A DNA stretch of 64,000 bases from Clostridiales bacterium (GTDB taxonomy: Bacteria; Bacillota; Clostridia; Oscillospirales; Acutalibacteraceae). This document shows positions 1 to 9,513 of this stretch, piece after piece. Numbering within the stretch: the first letter of the stretch is position 1; each line of letters begins with the position of its first letter. Made by a program: the position numbers and the translations under genes. Where the stretch lies: contig DXXG01000028.1 in NCBI GenBank assembly GCA_019416455.1, positions 310,001 to 374,000 of the forward strand. Direction: 5' to 3'. Under the pieces are notes generated by a model. The model ran no database searches. It had not been told where the DNA came from and saw only the letters and a program-made list of their open reading frames with translations.

Positions 1-933
1 GACGGTGTCGCCGGCATCGGCCATCATCTCACCAGTGGAGGGGTTGGCTACGGGACGGGCCAGCACCTGGCCTACCAGGCGGCCTTCCAGACGCAGCTTC
101 TTGTTGTATTTATAACGGCCCACACGGGAAAGGTCATACCGACGAGGGTCGAAGAACAGACCATGGATATGGGCCTGAGCGCTCTCGATGGTGGGAGGCT
201 CGCTGGGACGCAGTTTGCGGTAGATCTCAAACAGCGCCTCTTCCATGGTTTTACAGGTATCTTTCTCGATGGTGGCGCGAATCCTATCGTCATCACCGAA
301 GAAATCCAAGATCTCCTGATCGGTGCCAAGGCCCAGGCAGCGGATGAACACCGTGATGGGGATCTTCCGGTTTTTATCGATGCGCACGTAGAACACATCG
401 TTTACGTCGTTTTCATATTCCAGCCAGGCGCCCCGGTTAGGGATGATGGTGGAACTGAACAGCTCTTTGCCGGAGCGGTCGTAGTCCATCTTATAGTATA
501 CACCGGGAGAACGCACCAACTGGGAGACGATCACACGCTCGGCGCCGTTGATGACGAAGGTGCCGCTGGGAGTCATCAGAGGGAAGTCGCCCATGAACAC
601 TTCGGACTCCTTGATCTCTCCGGTCTCCTTGTTCAGCAGGCGCGCAGTCACCCGAAGGGCCGCCGCGTAAGTGGCATCCCGCTCCTTGCACTCGGACACG
701 CTGTAATTGGGCTTATCGTCGAGCTTGTAACTTACGAAATCGAGCACTAAGTTGTTGTTGAAGTCAGTAATGCCCGAAACGTCCTTGAAGACCTCTCTCA
801 GGCCCTCTGTGAGGAACCAGTCATAGGAATTCTTCTGGATCTCAATGAGGTTCGGCATTTTCAAGACTTCCTCGATCTTGCCAAAGCTCATTCGAGTATT
901 CTTGCCCAATTGAACCGGTTTTACATTCACCAT
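1..933 (-). CDS. rpoB: DNA-directed RNA polymerase subunit beta (5' part)
   Basis: This is the N-terminal 311 codons of the RNA polymerase beta subunit; the gene runs off the left edge, and the full protein is normally well over 1100 residues. The translation starts MVNVKPVQLGKNTRMSFGK and includes the beta-protrusion region and the conserved stretch FVINGAERVIVSQLVRSPG. Together with beta-prime it forms the catalytic centre and the rifampicin-binding region, whose main cluster lies outside the window. The ATG at 931-933 follows a GGAG about 12 nt upstream. The gene is not preceded by rplJ/rplL as is usual, but by an Rrf2-type gene and a strong promoter of its own. Confidence 0.97.
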   Translation of the reverse strand, partial: MVNVKPVQLGKNTRMSFGKIEEVLKMPNLIEIQKNSYDWFLTEGLREVFKDVSGITDFNNNLVLDFVSYKLDDKPNYSVSECKERDATYAAALRVTARLLNKETGEIKESEVFMGDFPLMTPSGTFVINGAERVIVSQLVRSPGVYYKMDYDRSGKELFSSTIIPNRGAWLEYENDVNDVFYVRIDKNRKIPITVFIRCLGLGTDQEILDFFGDDDRIRATIEKDTCKTMEEALFEIYRKLRPSEPPTIESAQAHIHGLFFDPRRYDLSRVGRYKYNKKLRLEGRLVGQVLARPVANPSTGEMMADAGDTV

Positions 934-1135
934 TTGGTTCAGCCACTCCAATCCTTTTAGTTTTGAATTGCCCGCGGCCCCGCCGTTTCCGGCCGCCGCT
1001 TCCCAACTTCCAGGGAAAGAGCATTTTCCACAAAAAAACACATTTTTTCATTCCGTGCTTGATTCTTAACGAACCATGTGCTATACTTGAAAAAACGGTT
1101 TTGGGATACTCCTACCCATGATGATGCAGTATATT

Positions 1136-1164
1136 AGTATAATGCAACATTTTTCTTTTGTCAA
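1136..1164 (-). promoter_or_regulatory. sigma-A promoter of rpoB
   Basis: On the minus strand TTGACA (1159-1164) and TATACT (1136-1141) are separated by exactly 17 bp, a near-consensus vegetative promoter. Transcription would start near 1129, giving a leader of roughly 195 nt before the rpoB start. The leader holds a GC-rich hairpin around 960-995. The rest of the 934-1282 gap contains no gene. Confidence 0.85.
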
Positions 1165-1237
1165 GTGGCTTTTGTAAAGTTTTCCGCCTTTGAGGCGGAT
1201 TTTTCTTTTTCCGGAAAGTTTCGCTCCTCAAAACGCG

Positions 1238-1282
1238 GAAAAAAGGACCTCTCCCCTGCTCGTGGGGAAAGGTCCCTTTTAT
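1238..1282 (-). terminator. Terminator after the Rrf2 gene
   Basis: The minus-strand arms GGACCTTTCCCC and GGGGAGAGGTCC flank a short loop and are followed by TTTTTT. The hairpin abuts the stop codon of the Rrf2-type gene and should end the dgt-dnaG-rpoD-Rrf2 transcript before the rpoB promoter. Confidence 0.75.
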
Positions 1283-1717
1283 TTATGTTGCCTTTTCCCC
1301 GTCCTCACAGCCGCAGGAACAGGGCTCTTTGGCGCAGATCATGGCAAAGGTGTAGGAATCCAGCTCGCGCCGGACGTCTTGGGAGATCTTCTCGTATATG
1401 GTGTGCAGACGGCAATGTTCCCGGCCGCAGCTATACTCCTCTTTTTGGCAGCGGCTGAGCATGTAGGGCCCTTCCACCAGTTCGATGACCTGCCGCAGGG
1501 TGATCTCCTCCGGAGGTTTCGCCAGGGTGTATCCCCCTTTCGCCCCCTTAAAAGAGCAGACGAAGCCCTCGGCCACCAGTTCCCGCAGAATCTTCAGGGA
1601 AAACCGCAGAGGGATCTGGGTCTCCTCCGAGATACGCCGGGCGTCCCGGCGTTCCGGGTGCTTGGTCAGGTATTCCACGATCCGGACCGCGTAATCCGCC
1701 TCCAATGTCATTACCAT
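1283..1717 (-). CDS. Rrf2 family transcriptional regulator
   Basis: A 144-residue Rrf2-type repressor. The N-terminal winged helix starts MVMTLEADYAVRIVEYLTK and includes the typical GAKGGYTLAKPPEEITL wing. A cysteine cluster C-x6-C-x4-C (RCQKEEYSCGREHC) sits where IscR/NsrR-like members bind an Fe-S cluster, and the tail adds CAKEPCSCGC. Fe-S or thiol/metal sensing is therefore plausible but not shown. It lies about 70 bp downstream of rpoD on the same strand, with no clear promoter between, so it may be the last gene of the dnaG-rpoD transcript. Its targets cannot be read from the window. Confidence 0.9.
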   Translation of the reverse strand: MVMTLEADYAVRIVEYLTKHPERRDARRISEETQIPLRFSLKILRELVAEGFVCSFKGAKGGYTLAKPPEEITLRQVIELVEGPYMLSRCQKEEYSCGREHCRLHTIYEKISQDVRRELDSYTFAMICAKEPCSCGCEDGEKAT

Positions 1718-1789
1718 AAAAATCTAAACTCCACTGTGTTAAAGGACGGCGCCCTACCGCCCGATGCTTTTCTTCGTACCCTGAAGGAA

Positions 1790-2884
1790 TTAATCCAGGA
1801 AATCCTTCAGCTTTTTGCTGCGGCTGGGATGACGCAGCTTCCGCAGCGCTTTCGCCTCGATCTGCCGGATGCGCTCTCGAGTGACGTTGAACTCTTTGCC
1901 CACTTCTTCCAGCGTGCGGGACCGGCCATCCTCCAGGCCGAACCGCAGGCGCAGCACCTTTTCCTCACGAGGAGTGAGAGAGTCCAGCACACTGCCCAGG
2001 GTCTCCTTCAGCAGGGTGTGGGAAGCGGCGTCCGCCGGGGCGGGAGCGTCATCGTCGGGGATGAAGTCGCCCAGATGGCTGTCCTCTTCCTCACCGATGG
2101 GGGTCTCCAAGGATACGGGCTCCTGTGCCACCCGCATGATCTCACGGACCTTATCCACAGGCATATCCAGCTCCTCGGCAATCTCCTCGGCGCTGGGCTC
2201 ACGGCCGTTGGCGTGGAGCAGCTGAGAGGAGACTTTCTTCACCTTGTTGATGGTCTCCACCATATGCACAGGGATACGGATGGTACGGGCCTGGTCGGCA
2301 ATAGCACGAGTGATGGCCTGACGGATCCACCAAGTGGCATAGGTGGAGAACTTGAATCCCTTAGTGTAGTCGAACTTCTCCACAGCCTTGATCAAGCCCA
2401 GGTTACCTTCCTGGATCAGGTCCAGGAACTGCATGCCCCTGCCCAGATACCGCTTGGCGATACTGACCACCAGACGGAGGTTGGCTTCCGACAGCCGTTT
2501 CTTGGCGGCCTCGTCACCGTTGGAGATCCGCACAGCCAGGTCGATCTCCTCTTCCGGGGTGAGCAGCGGCACCCGGCCGATCTCTTTCAGGTAGACCTTC
2601 ACCGGGTCGTCGATCGTGACGCCGTCAGTGCCGAGGCCAGGCTCCAGAGAGTCGAGTCCCTCAGCCTTCACCAGCTCCTCGTCGTCGATGGTGATGTCGT
2701 CGAAGTCCTCCACGATCTCCACACCCTGGGATTCCAGCGTGTCGTAGAATTTCTCGATCTGCTCCGGGTCGAAGTCCAGTTCGCCCAAAGCGTCCAGGAT
2801 CTCCTTGGTGCTCAGCTGGCCCTTGCTCTTGCCCAGTTCCAGAAGATCTTTGATCACGGTCCGTTTATCCGGTTGTGCCGCCAT
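1790..2884 (-). CDS. rpoD: RNA polymerase primary sigma factor (sigma-70/SigA)
   Basis: Housekeeping sigma factor of about 364 residues, typical of the short Gram-positive type. Region 1.1 is acidic. Region 2 carries EANLRLVVSIAKRYLGRGM, DLIQEGNLGLIKAVEKFDY and the -10 recognition helix TYATWWIRQAITRAIADQA. Region 4 ends in the helix-turn-helix EVGKEFNVTRERIRQIEAKA and closes SKKLKDFLD. An upstream in-frame ATG (2896) touches the AAAGG ribosome site, so the next ATG at 2884 is preferred. dnaG lies 48 bp upstream, the usual dnaG-rpoD pairing. Confidence 0.96.
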   Translation of the reverse strand: MAAQPDKRTVIKDLLELGKSKGQLSTKEILDALGELDFDPEQIEKFYDTLESQGVEIVEDFDDITIDDEELVKAEGLDSLEPGLGTDGVTIDDPVKVYLKEIGRVPLLTPEEEIDLAVRISNGDEAAKKRLSEANLRLVVSIAKRYLGRGMQFLDLIQEGNLGLIKAVEKFDYTKGFKFSTYATWWIRQAITRAIADQARTIRIPVHMVETINKVKKVSSQLLHANGREPSAEEIAEELDMPVDKVREIMRVAQEPVSLETPIGEEEDSHLGDFIPDDDAPAPADAASHTLLKETLGSVLDSLTPREEKVLRLRFGLEDGRSRTLEEVGKEFNVTRERIRQIEAKALRKLRHPSRSKKLKDFLD

Positions 2885-2932
2885 GTTCTTAACCATTCCT
2901 TTCTTGTCTTTCGCGTACAGTCTGAATTTCCC

Positions 2933-4693
<1,761 letters not shown>

Positions 4694-4743
4694 GGCTCCG
4701 GTCCCTCCTTTCCGGTATGGACTGCCCTATAAAGCCAGTCCGC

Positions 4744-5751
4744 TCAGTGCCCCAGACCCAGATTCCAGGCCTTGGGGATAAACAATTCCTGATAGCACGC
4801 CACCGCGTAGTGGTCTGTCATACCGGCCACATAGTCGCAGGAAGCGGTGTCCACGCCTTCTTCCTCGGCGATCGTTTTCATATAGTCCGGCAGGTTGTCC
4901 GGATTACGGAAATGGAGGAACAGACTTTGGATGATGTGGGGCACCTTCCGCTCCTCTTTCTTGGCGTAATCGTTTAAATACACCGCCTGGTACATGAAGT
5001 CGCTCAATTCCTCGTAAGCACGGTATGTGGCGGGGTCCATCTGGATGCTGCCTTCCTGGCTGTTCTCCACCACCGAACGAATCAGAGCAGTGATCCGCTT
5101 CGTCTTGGAGTCTCCCAGCACCTGAGTGATGGACTTGGGGATATCCTCTTCCCGGAGCACGCCGGCTCGGATGGCGTCGTCAATATCGTGGTTCATATAG
5201 GCGATCTTGTCCGCCCAGCGGATCACACGGCCTTCCGCCGTTTCCGCTTCCAAGCCTGTGGTATGGCACAGGATACCGTTGCGCACCTCATATGTAAGGT
5301 TCAAGCCCCGGCCGTCCTTTTCCAGCCTATCCACCACACGGACACTCTGCTCGTAATGCCTGAACCCATGAGGAAGCAAAGCGTTCAGGGCCCTCTCCCC
5401 CGCGTGACCGAAAGGCGTGTGGCCCAGGTCGTGTGCCAGCGCCACTGCTTCAGTCAGGTCCTCGTTGAGGCGCAACGCCCTGGCGATGGTCCGAGCAATC
5501 TGGGAAACTTCCAGCGTGTGGGTGAGCCGTGTGCGGTAGTGATCCCCTTCCGGAGAGAGGAACACTTGGGTCTTGTGCTTCAAACGGCGGAACGACTTGC
5601 AGTGGATGATCCTGTCACGGTCCCGCTGGTAAGGCGTGCGCATCTCGCACTCCTCCTCAGGACGCTGGCGGCCTTTCGTCTCGTCGGAAAACGCCGCGTA
5701 AGGGGCCAAGATCTCCCGTTCCAGTTGTTGGGTCTGCTCTCTGATAGTCAT
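4744..5751 (-). CDS. dgt: Deoxyguanosinetriphosphate triphosphohydrolase-like protein (dGTPase)
   Basis: HD-superfamily dNTP triphosphohydrolase of 335 residues, the short Gram-positive type. It would split dNTPs into deoxynucleoside and tripolyphosphate and so tune dNTP pools. The metal-binding HD motif is clear: RLTHTLEVSQIART around residue 75-88 and ALAHDLGHTPFGHAGE around 104-119. FRRLKHKTQVF near residue 55 is also typical. It is 50 bp upstream of dnaG and probably co-transcribed with it. Substrate preference cannot be read from sequence. Confidence 0.92.
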   Translation of the reverse strand: MTIREQTQQLEREILAPYAAFSDETKGRQRPEEECEMRTPYQRDRDRIIHCKSFRRLKHKTQVFLSPEGDHYRTRLTHTLEVSQIARTIARALRLNEDLTEAVALAHDLGHTPFGHAGERALNALLPHGFRHYEQSVRVVDRLEKDGRGLNLTYEVRNGILCHTTGLEAETAEGRVIRWADKIAYMNHDIDDAIRAGVLREEDIPKSITQVLGDSKTKRITALIRSVVENSQEGSIQMDPATYRAYEELSDFMYQAVYLNDYAKKEERKVPHIIQSLFLHFRNPDNLPDYMKTIAEEEGVDTASCDYVAGMTDHYAVACYQELFIPKAWNLGLGH

Positions 5752-5889
5752 ACCATTTCCACACCCTTTCCTATCCTGTTGTCCCAGTTTATTCTGTCCT
5801 CCTCAGTCCAAAGCCACAAAAGGCTTCTGTTACTATATACGCTTTTCCTTGGAAAATTACTTGTCCCCAAAGGAAAAAATTTTCAAAAA

Positions 5890-6510
5890 TCAGTCGAAGG
5901 GGAAAAAGCGCTTTCCTTCCTCCGTCACAGCGCAGCGGCCGCTGGTGGCGTCCGCCAGACGCTCCTCCAGAGCAGGCAGCAGTGCCGGGTCCATATGGAA
6001 CCGCAGCCGCACCCGCTCCAGGAACTCCGTATCATCCACCACGCCGCCATTTTCCGGCACCAGGGCAGCCACTTTGCCATAGGTGGAATAGTCGCAGGAG
6101 ACGTTCAGCAGTAGGCATTCCCGCATGGTGATCTTCTTAGCCGCTGCCAAGGCGATGGACGCCGTATGGGAATAGGCTCGGATCAACCCGCCGCCTCCCA
6201 ACAGGATGCCCCCAAAATACCGAGTGGCTACCACTACCGTGTCCACCACGCCGGCTTTTTTCAGGGTGTCGATCACAGGGATGCCCGCCGTGCCTTGGGG
6301 TTCGCCGTCGTCGGAAAAACGCTGGATGTTTCCCTCACGCAGGATGTAAGCGTACACGTTGTGGCTGGCGTCCCAGTACTGCGACTTAAGCCGGTTGATG
6401 AATTCCAGTGCTTCCTCCTCGGTTTTGACAGGCCGGCAGGAGCCGATGAAACGGGATTTCTTTTCGATGAACTCGTCGGCGGCTTCTTTTTCCACGGTGA
6501 CGTATTCCAT
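5890..6510 (-). CDS. YigZ/IMPACT family protein
   Basis: A 206-residue YigZ-type protein: N-terminal UPF0029/Impact domain (KKSRFIGSCRPVKTEEEA, FSDDGEPQGTAGIPV, VVVATRYFGGILLGGGGLIRAY) plus a C-terminal DUF1949-like ferredoxin fold. The family is widespread; a ribosome- or translation-linked role is suggested for relatives but the bacterial function is unsettled. The ATG at 6508-6510 has AAAGGGG just upstream; the longer frame reaches into the rpmE terminator and is rejected. Confidence 0.88.
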   Translation of the reverse strand: MEYVTVEKEAADEFIEKKSRFIGSCRPVKTEEEALEFINRLKSQYWDASHNVYAYILREGNIQRFSDDGEPQGTAGIPVIDTLKKAGVVDTVVVATRYFGGILLGGGGLIRAYSHTASIALAAAKKITMRECLLLNVSCDYSTYGKVAALVPENGGVVDDTEFLERVRLRFHMDPALLPALEERLADATSGRCAVTEEGKRFFPFD

Positions 6511-6526
6511 AGTGTTCCCCTTTCCG

Positions 6527-6566
6527 CTGAGAAAACAAAGACAGGCGGTGCGAATCGCACCGCCCA
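6527..6566 (-). terminator. Terminator after rpmE
   Basis: The minus strand has arms GGCGGTGCGA and TCGCACCGCC with a one-base centre, followed by TGTCTTTGTTTTC. It stands between the rpmE stop and the yigZ start. Confidence 0.7.
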
Positions 6567-6619
6567 TCCTGGGGCACAAGGCCCGTTATTTAGCCAGTGA
6601 ATGCTAGGACCACAAGCTC

Positions 6620-6823
6620 TTACTTGTTCAGGCCATAGCGCTTCTTGAACATATCCACGCGGCCACTGGTATCAACCAGCTTCTGCTTGCCCGTAAAGAA
6701 CGGGTGGCACTTTGAACATATTTCGACTTTGATATCCTTCTTGGTAGACCGGGTGTGGATCACATTGCCGCAGGCGCAGGTGATGGTGGTCTCCTGATAG
6801 TCGGGATGTATATTCTGCTTCAT
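6620..6823 (-). CDS. rpmE: 50S ribosomal protein L31
   Basis: A 67-residue L31 of the zinc-binding (C+) type, with cysteines at 16, 18, 36 and 39 (CACGN and CSKCHPF). The protein ends VDMFKKRYGLNK as in other bacterial L31s. AAAGAGGTG precedes the ATG. The zinc-binding form often doubles as a zinc reserve replaced by a C- paralogue under zinc limitation; no paralogue is present here. It has its own promoter and terminator. Confidence 0.97.
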   Translation of the reverse strand: MKQNIHPDYQETTITCACGNVIHTRSTKKDIKVEICSKCHPFFTGKQKLVDTSGRVDMFKKRYGLNK

Positions 6824-6874
6824 CTTCGTTTCACCTCTTTACGGTTGGGATACTTTAGAACTCAATCGCAAAAT

Positions 6875-6903
6875 ATTGTAGCACAACTTCTTTTAAAATG
6901 CAA
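6875..6903 (-). promoter_or_regulatory. sigma-A promoter of rpmE
   Basis: TTGCAT (6898-6903) and TACAAT (6875-6880) on the minus strand are 17 bp apart. The start would fall near 6868, about 45 nt before the rpmE ATG. Confidence 0.75.
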
Positions 6904-6934
6904 GGGAAAGTTTTATTTTTCCAAAAATCTCCCT

Positions 6935-7822
6935 TTACTGGCTGTTCAGGTAGCTGATATACTCCTCCAGGCACATGGAACGCTGCTGCATGGCGGTAGC
7001 GTTATCGCTTCCCACATAGCGGATCAGGGTGTAATCCGCCGTACAGCCGGTATAGTCATCCTTCCCCTCAGGATAGCGGAACACGAACCCGTATTTCCCC
7101 ATGTTGGAACGAAGCCACGTGAAAGTCTGGGAATCCGTGAACGTCTCCGGATCCCCCTGGACACGCACGCACATGCCCGTTTGCTGGTCACACTCCCCCG
7201 CCACAGGCACCACCAACTTTGCCTGAGTGCGGGCCATCACGGTGGTAAGGCTCTCTGTTTCCATCAGCTCGTCCACTTTTTCGTTGTAACGTTGCTCCTG
7301 CTCCTGATAAGACACATATCCCTCTGTGAACACCAACGCCAAGCCGTCCGCTTTAGCGGCTTCCGACAGCATCTCCAAAGCGCTGGCGATGTGGGCCTCC
7401 ACCTGGATGTCGCAGCATTCCACCGTGTTGGGTACATAGGTCTCGTCCTGGGGATATTTCTGATTGATGACGAACAAGCTCACTTCATTGGAATACAAGG
7501 GCAGCCCCATGTCATCGTAGGTGGGGATCTCCACCGAGCTGACCTGAGAACCACTGGCAGTCTCAGACGCGCTGGAACTGTCCAGGATCATCTCGCTTTG
7601 GAAATACGGCACCATATAAAACGCCACGAACATGCCAACGCCCGCGGCGATCACCAGCACGCCCAGGCCCATAACGAACCTCATCCACAGCTGAATGCGC
7701 CGTGCCTGGCGAGATTGTTGCTGCTTGTCCCGGGAAATGAACAGATTCCGTCCCGCGGGACCAATATTGATACGGTGGTCGGTGCGGTTCAGCACCACCC
7801 GTTTAGTACGCTTTTTCAGCAA
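6935..7822 (-). CDS. VanY-like (M15B) membrane protein with lost zinc ligands
   Basis: A 295-residue protein with a basic cytoplasmic N-terminus, one membrane span (about residues 43-74) and an outer VanY/D-Ala-D-Ala carboxypeptidase-like domain. The fold is marked by FTEGYVSYQEQEQRYNEK, then CDQQTGMCVR (211-220), YGFVFRYPEGKDDYTG and DYTLIRYVG (263-271). Compared with the family pattern SEHQTGLAVD...EPWHxRYVG, the zinc ligands H, D and H have become Q213, R220 and L266, and the catalytic E is D263. Peptidase activity is therefore unlikely; peptidoglycan binding or regulation is possible. The start is TTG with GAGGG 6 nt upstream. It is divergent from the permease. Confidence 0.75.
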   Translation of the reverse strand: MLKKRTKRVVLNRTDHRINIGPAGRNLFISRDKQQQSRQARRIQLWMRFVMGLGVLVIAAGVGMFVAFYMVPYFQSEMILDSSSASETASGSQVSSVEIPTYDDMGLPLYSNEVSLFVINQKYPQDETYVPNTVECCDIQVEAHIASALEMLSEAAKADGLALVFTEGYVSYQEQEQRYNEKVDELMETESLTTVMARTQAKLVVPVAGECDQQTGMCVRVQGDPETFTDSQTFTWLRSNMGKYGFVFRYPEGKDDYTGCTADYTLIRYVGSDNATAMQQRSMCLEEYISYLNSQ

Positions 7823-7885
7823 AGGATTCCCTCACAATCTATCTATAAAAACCCTCTCGGGTGAACATGATACGTTAACCAAATT

Positions 7886-7914
7886 ATTATACACAAGTTT
7901 CCTCTAAAAAGAAA
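7886..7914 (-). promoter_or_regulatory. Possible promoter of the VanY-like gene
   Basis: A perfect TATAAT (7886-7891, minus strand) has a poor -35 (TTTCTT, 7909-7914) at 17 bp. It lies in the 193-bp region shared with the divergent permease gene, where a TAGAAT at 7972-7977 may serve the plus strand. Confidence 0.45.
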
Positions 7915-8015
7915 CGGGCAAAAAGAAAAAAAGCGTCTCTTTCTGTCTGGACTTTTCCATAGGGCGATGCTAGAATGATGTGGAAGTTTATCAAATCCGC
8001 ATTGGAGGAACCCGA

Positions 8016-9437
8016 ATGAACATCTTTTCCAAAATCAACAGCTTCCTGTTCCCCTACGCAGGGGAATACGAGAAGCTGGGCGCCAAACGCGCCCTGGCTC
8101 TGGGATTCCAGCACGCTTTCGCCATGAGCTGTGCCACCATCCTGGTGCCCCTGCTCACCGGTCTTGACGTGGGCGTAGCCCTGTTCTGCGCCGGTGTTGG
8201 CACCCTGATCTTCCACCTATGCACCGGCGGCCGGATGCCCACCTTCCTGGGCAGCTCCTTCGCCTTCATCTCCGCACTGGCAGGAGTCATCGGCAACAAT
8301 GCCTTCGGCGCCACGAAAGACGAGCAGATCTCCGCTGCAATGGGCGGCATCATCGTGGCAGGCGCCTTCTACCTGGTGCTGGCCCTCATCATCAAGATCT
8401 TCGGCAAAGGCTTGATCGACAAGCTGTTCCCGCCGGTAGTTCGAGGCGTGGGCATCACCCTCATCGGTCTGAACCTGTCCACCAGTGCCATCAACAACAT
8501 CCAGACTCAGTATGGCGCCGACGGCAGCACTCTGGCTCTGTTTGGAGAAGGCTTCTCCATGAGCGCTTACGTGTGGGCTTGGATCATTGCTGGTCTGGTG
8601 TGCCTGATCGCGGTGTTCCTGTCCAGCTGCGGCAAAGGCATCGTGAAGATGTCCTCTATCGTTATCGCTTTGGTCACTGGCTATGTGTTCACCCTGCTGG
8701 TCACCAAGATCGGCATTGCTCCTGCTTCCCTGATGGACACCGGAGTCATCGCCAGTTACAACTGGATCCAGGTGCCCCACTTCGTCCTTCCCAGCTTTAA
8801 CATCACCGCCATCGGCATGATCGCTCCCATCGCCATTGTCACCTGTGTGGAGCATGTGGGCGATGTGTACGCCAACGGCGCTGTGGTGGGCAAGAAGTTC
8901 ACCCGTAAGCCCGGCTTGCACCGCACCATGATGGGCGACGGCCTGGCCACTGTCTTTGCCGGTCTGGTGGGCGGTCCTCCCAACACCACTTACTCCGAGA
9001 ACACCGCTGTTCTGGCTGCTACCGGCAACTACAACCCCGCCTCCCTGCGGATCGCCGCCCTGATTGCCATCGTGGTCAGCTTCTTCGGCAAGGCTATCGG
9101 CGTGATCCAGTCCGTGCCCAACTGCGTACTGGGCGGCGCCTGCATCGTGCTCTATGGCATGATCGCTTCCGTAGGCCTGCGCACCCTGGTGGAGAACCAC
9201 GTGGACTTCACCAAGAACCGGAACCTGTGCATCGCCGCTGTGATGCTGGTACTGGCCATCGGCGGCGCCGTCATCGGCAACGCTGTATTCAGCTTCTCCA
9301 ACATCGGTCTGGGCATCATCGTGGGTATCATCCTGAACCTGATCATCCCCGACAAGGAAGCCGACGGCAAAGGCCTGGTAGCCCACACCGTAGAGGAGAA
9401 GGAAGTCTCCCCCGAACGCACCGACAAAAACGATTGA
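8016..9437 (+). CDS. uraA: NCS2 family nucleobase permease (uracil/xanthine type)
   Basis: A 473-residue polytopic membrane transporter of the nucleobase:cation symporter-2 family. The UraA-like signatures are CVEHVGDVYANGAVVGK and GGPPNTTYSENTAVLAATG, which carry the two glutamates that bind the pyrimidine in UraA. Fourteen membrane segments are expected for the family. Uracil is the most likely substrate by motif, with xanthine/uric acid as alternatives. The ATG at 8016 has TTGGAGG upstream; a longer reading from 7980 lacks a site. It is a single-gene unit ending at a bidirectional terminator. Confidence 0.88.
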   Translation: MNIFSKINSFLFPYAGEYEKLGAKRALALGFQHAFAMSCATILVPLLTGLDVGVALFCAGVGTLIFHLCTGGRMPTFLGSSFAFISALAGVIGNNAFGATKDEQISAAMGGIIVAGAFYLVLALIIKIFGKGLIDKLFPPVVRGVGITLIGLNLSTSAINNIQTQYGADGSTLALFGEGFSMSAYVWAWIIAGLVCLIAVFLSSCGKGIVKMSSIVIALVTGYVFTLLVTKIGIAPASLMDTGVIASYNWIQVPHFVLPSFNITAIGMIAPIAIVTCVEHVGDVYANGAVVGKKFTRKPGLHRTMMGDGLATVFAGLVGGPPNTTYSENTAVLAATGNYNPASLRIAALIAIVVSFFGKAIGVIQSVPNCVLGGACIVLYGMIASVGLRTLVENHVDFTKNRNLCIAAVMLVLAIGGAVIGNAVFSFSNIGLGIIVGIILNLIIPDKEADGKGLVAHTVEEKEVSPERTDKND

Positions 9438-9469
9438 TTGCCTTAAATAGAATTTCATCCATAAAAAAC

Positions 9470-9503
9470 GGCCCCCGGCTTTCGCCAGGGGCCATTTCTT
9501 TTT
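9470..9503. terminator. Bidirectional terminator between permease and aminopeptidase
   Basis: Arms GGCCCC and GGGGCC enclose a CGGCTTTCGCCA loop region. T-rich sequence follows on the plus strand (TTTCTTTTT) and an A-run precedes, giving T-runs on the minus strand. It serves two convergent genes. Confidence 0.85.
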
Positions 9504-9513
9504 ACTTTTGTAC

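Noticed and set aside
1181..1212. Plus-strand hairpin CCGCC/GGCGG with T-run
   Set aside because: It looks like a terminator on the plus strand but no plus-strand gene leads into it; its role, if any, is unclear.
5890..6579. Longer N-terminus for the YigZ protein
   Set aside because: The extra 23 residues run through the rpmE terminator; the ATG at 6510 has a good ribosome site and the family start.
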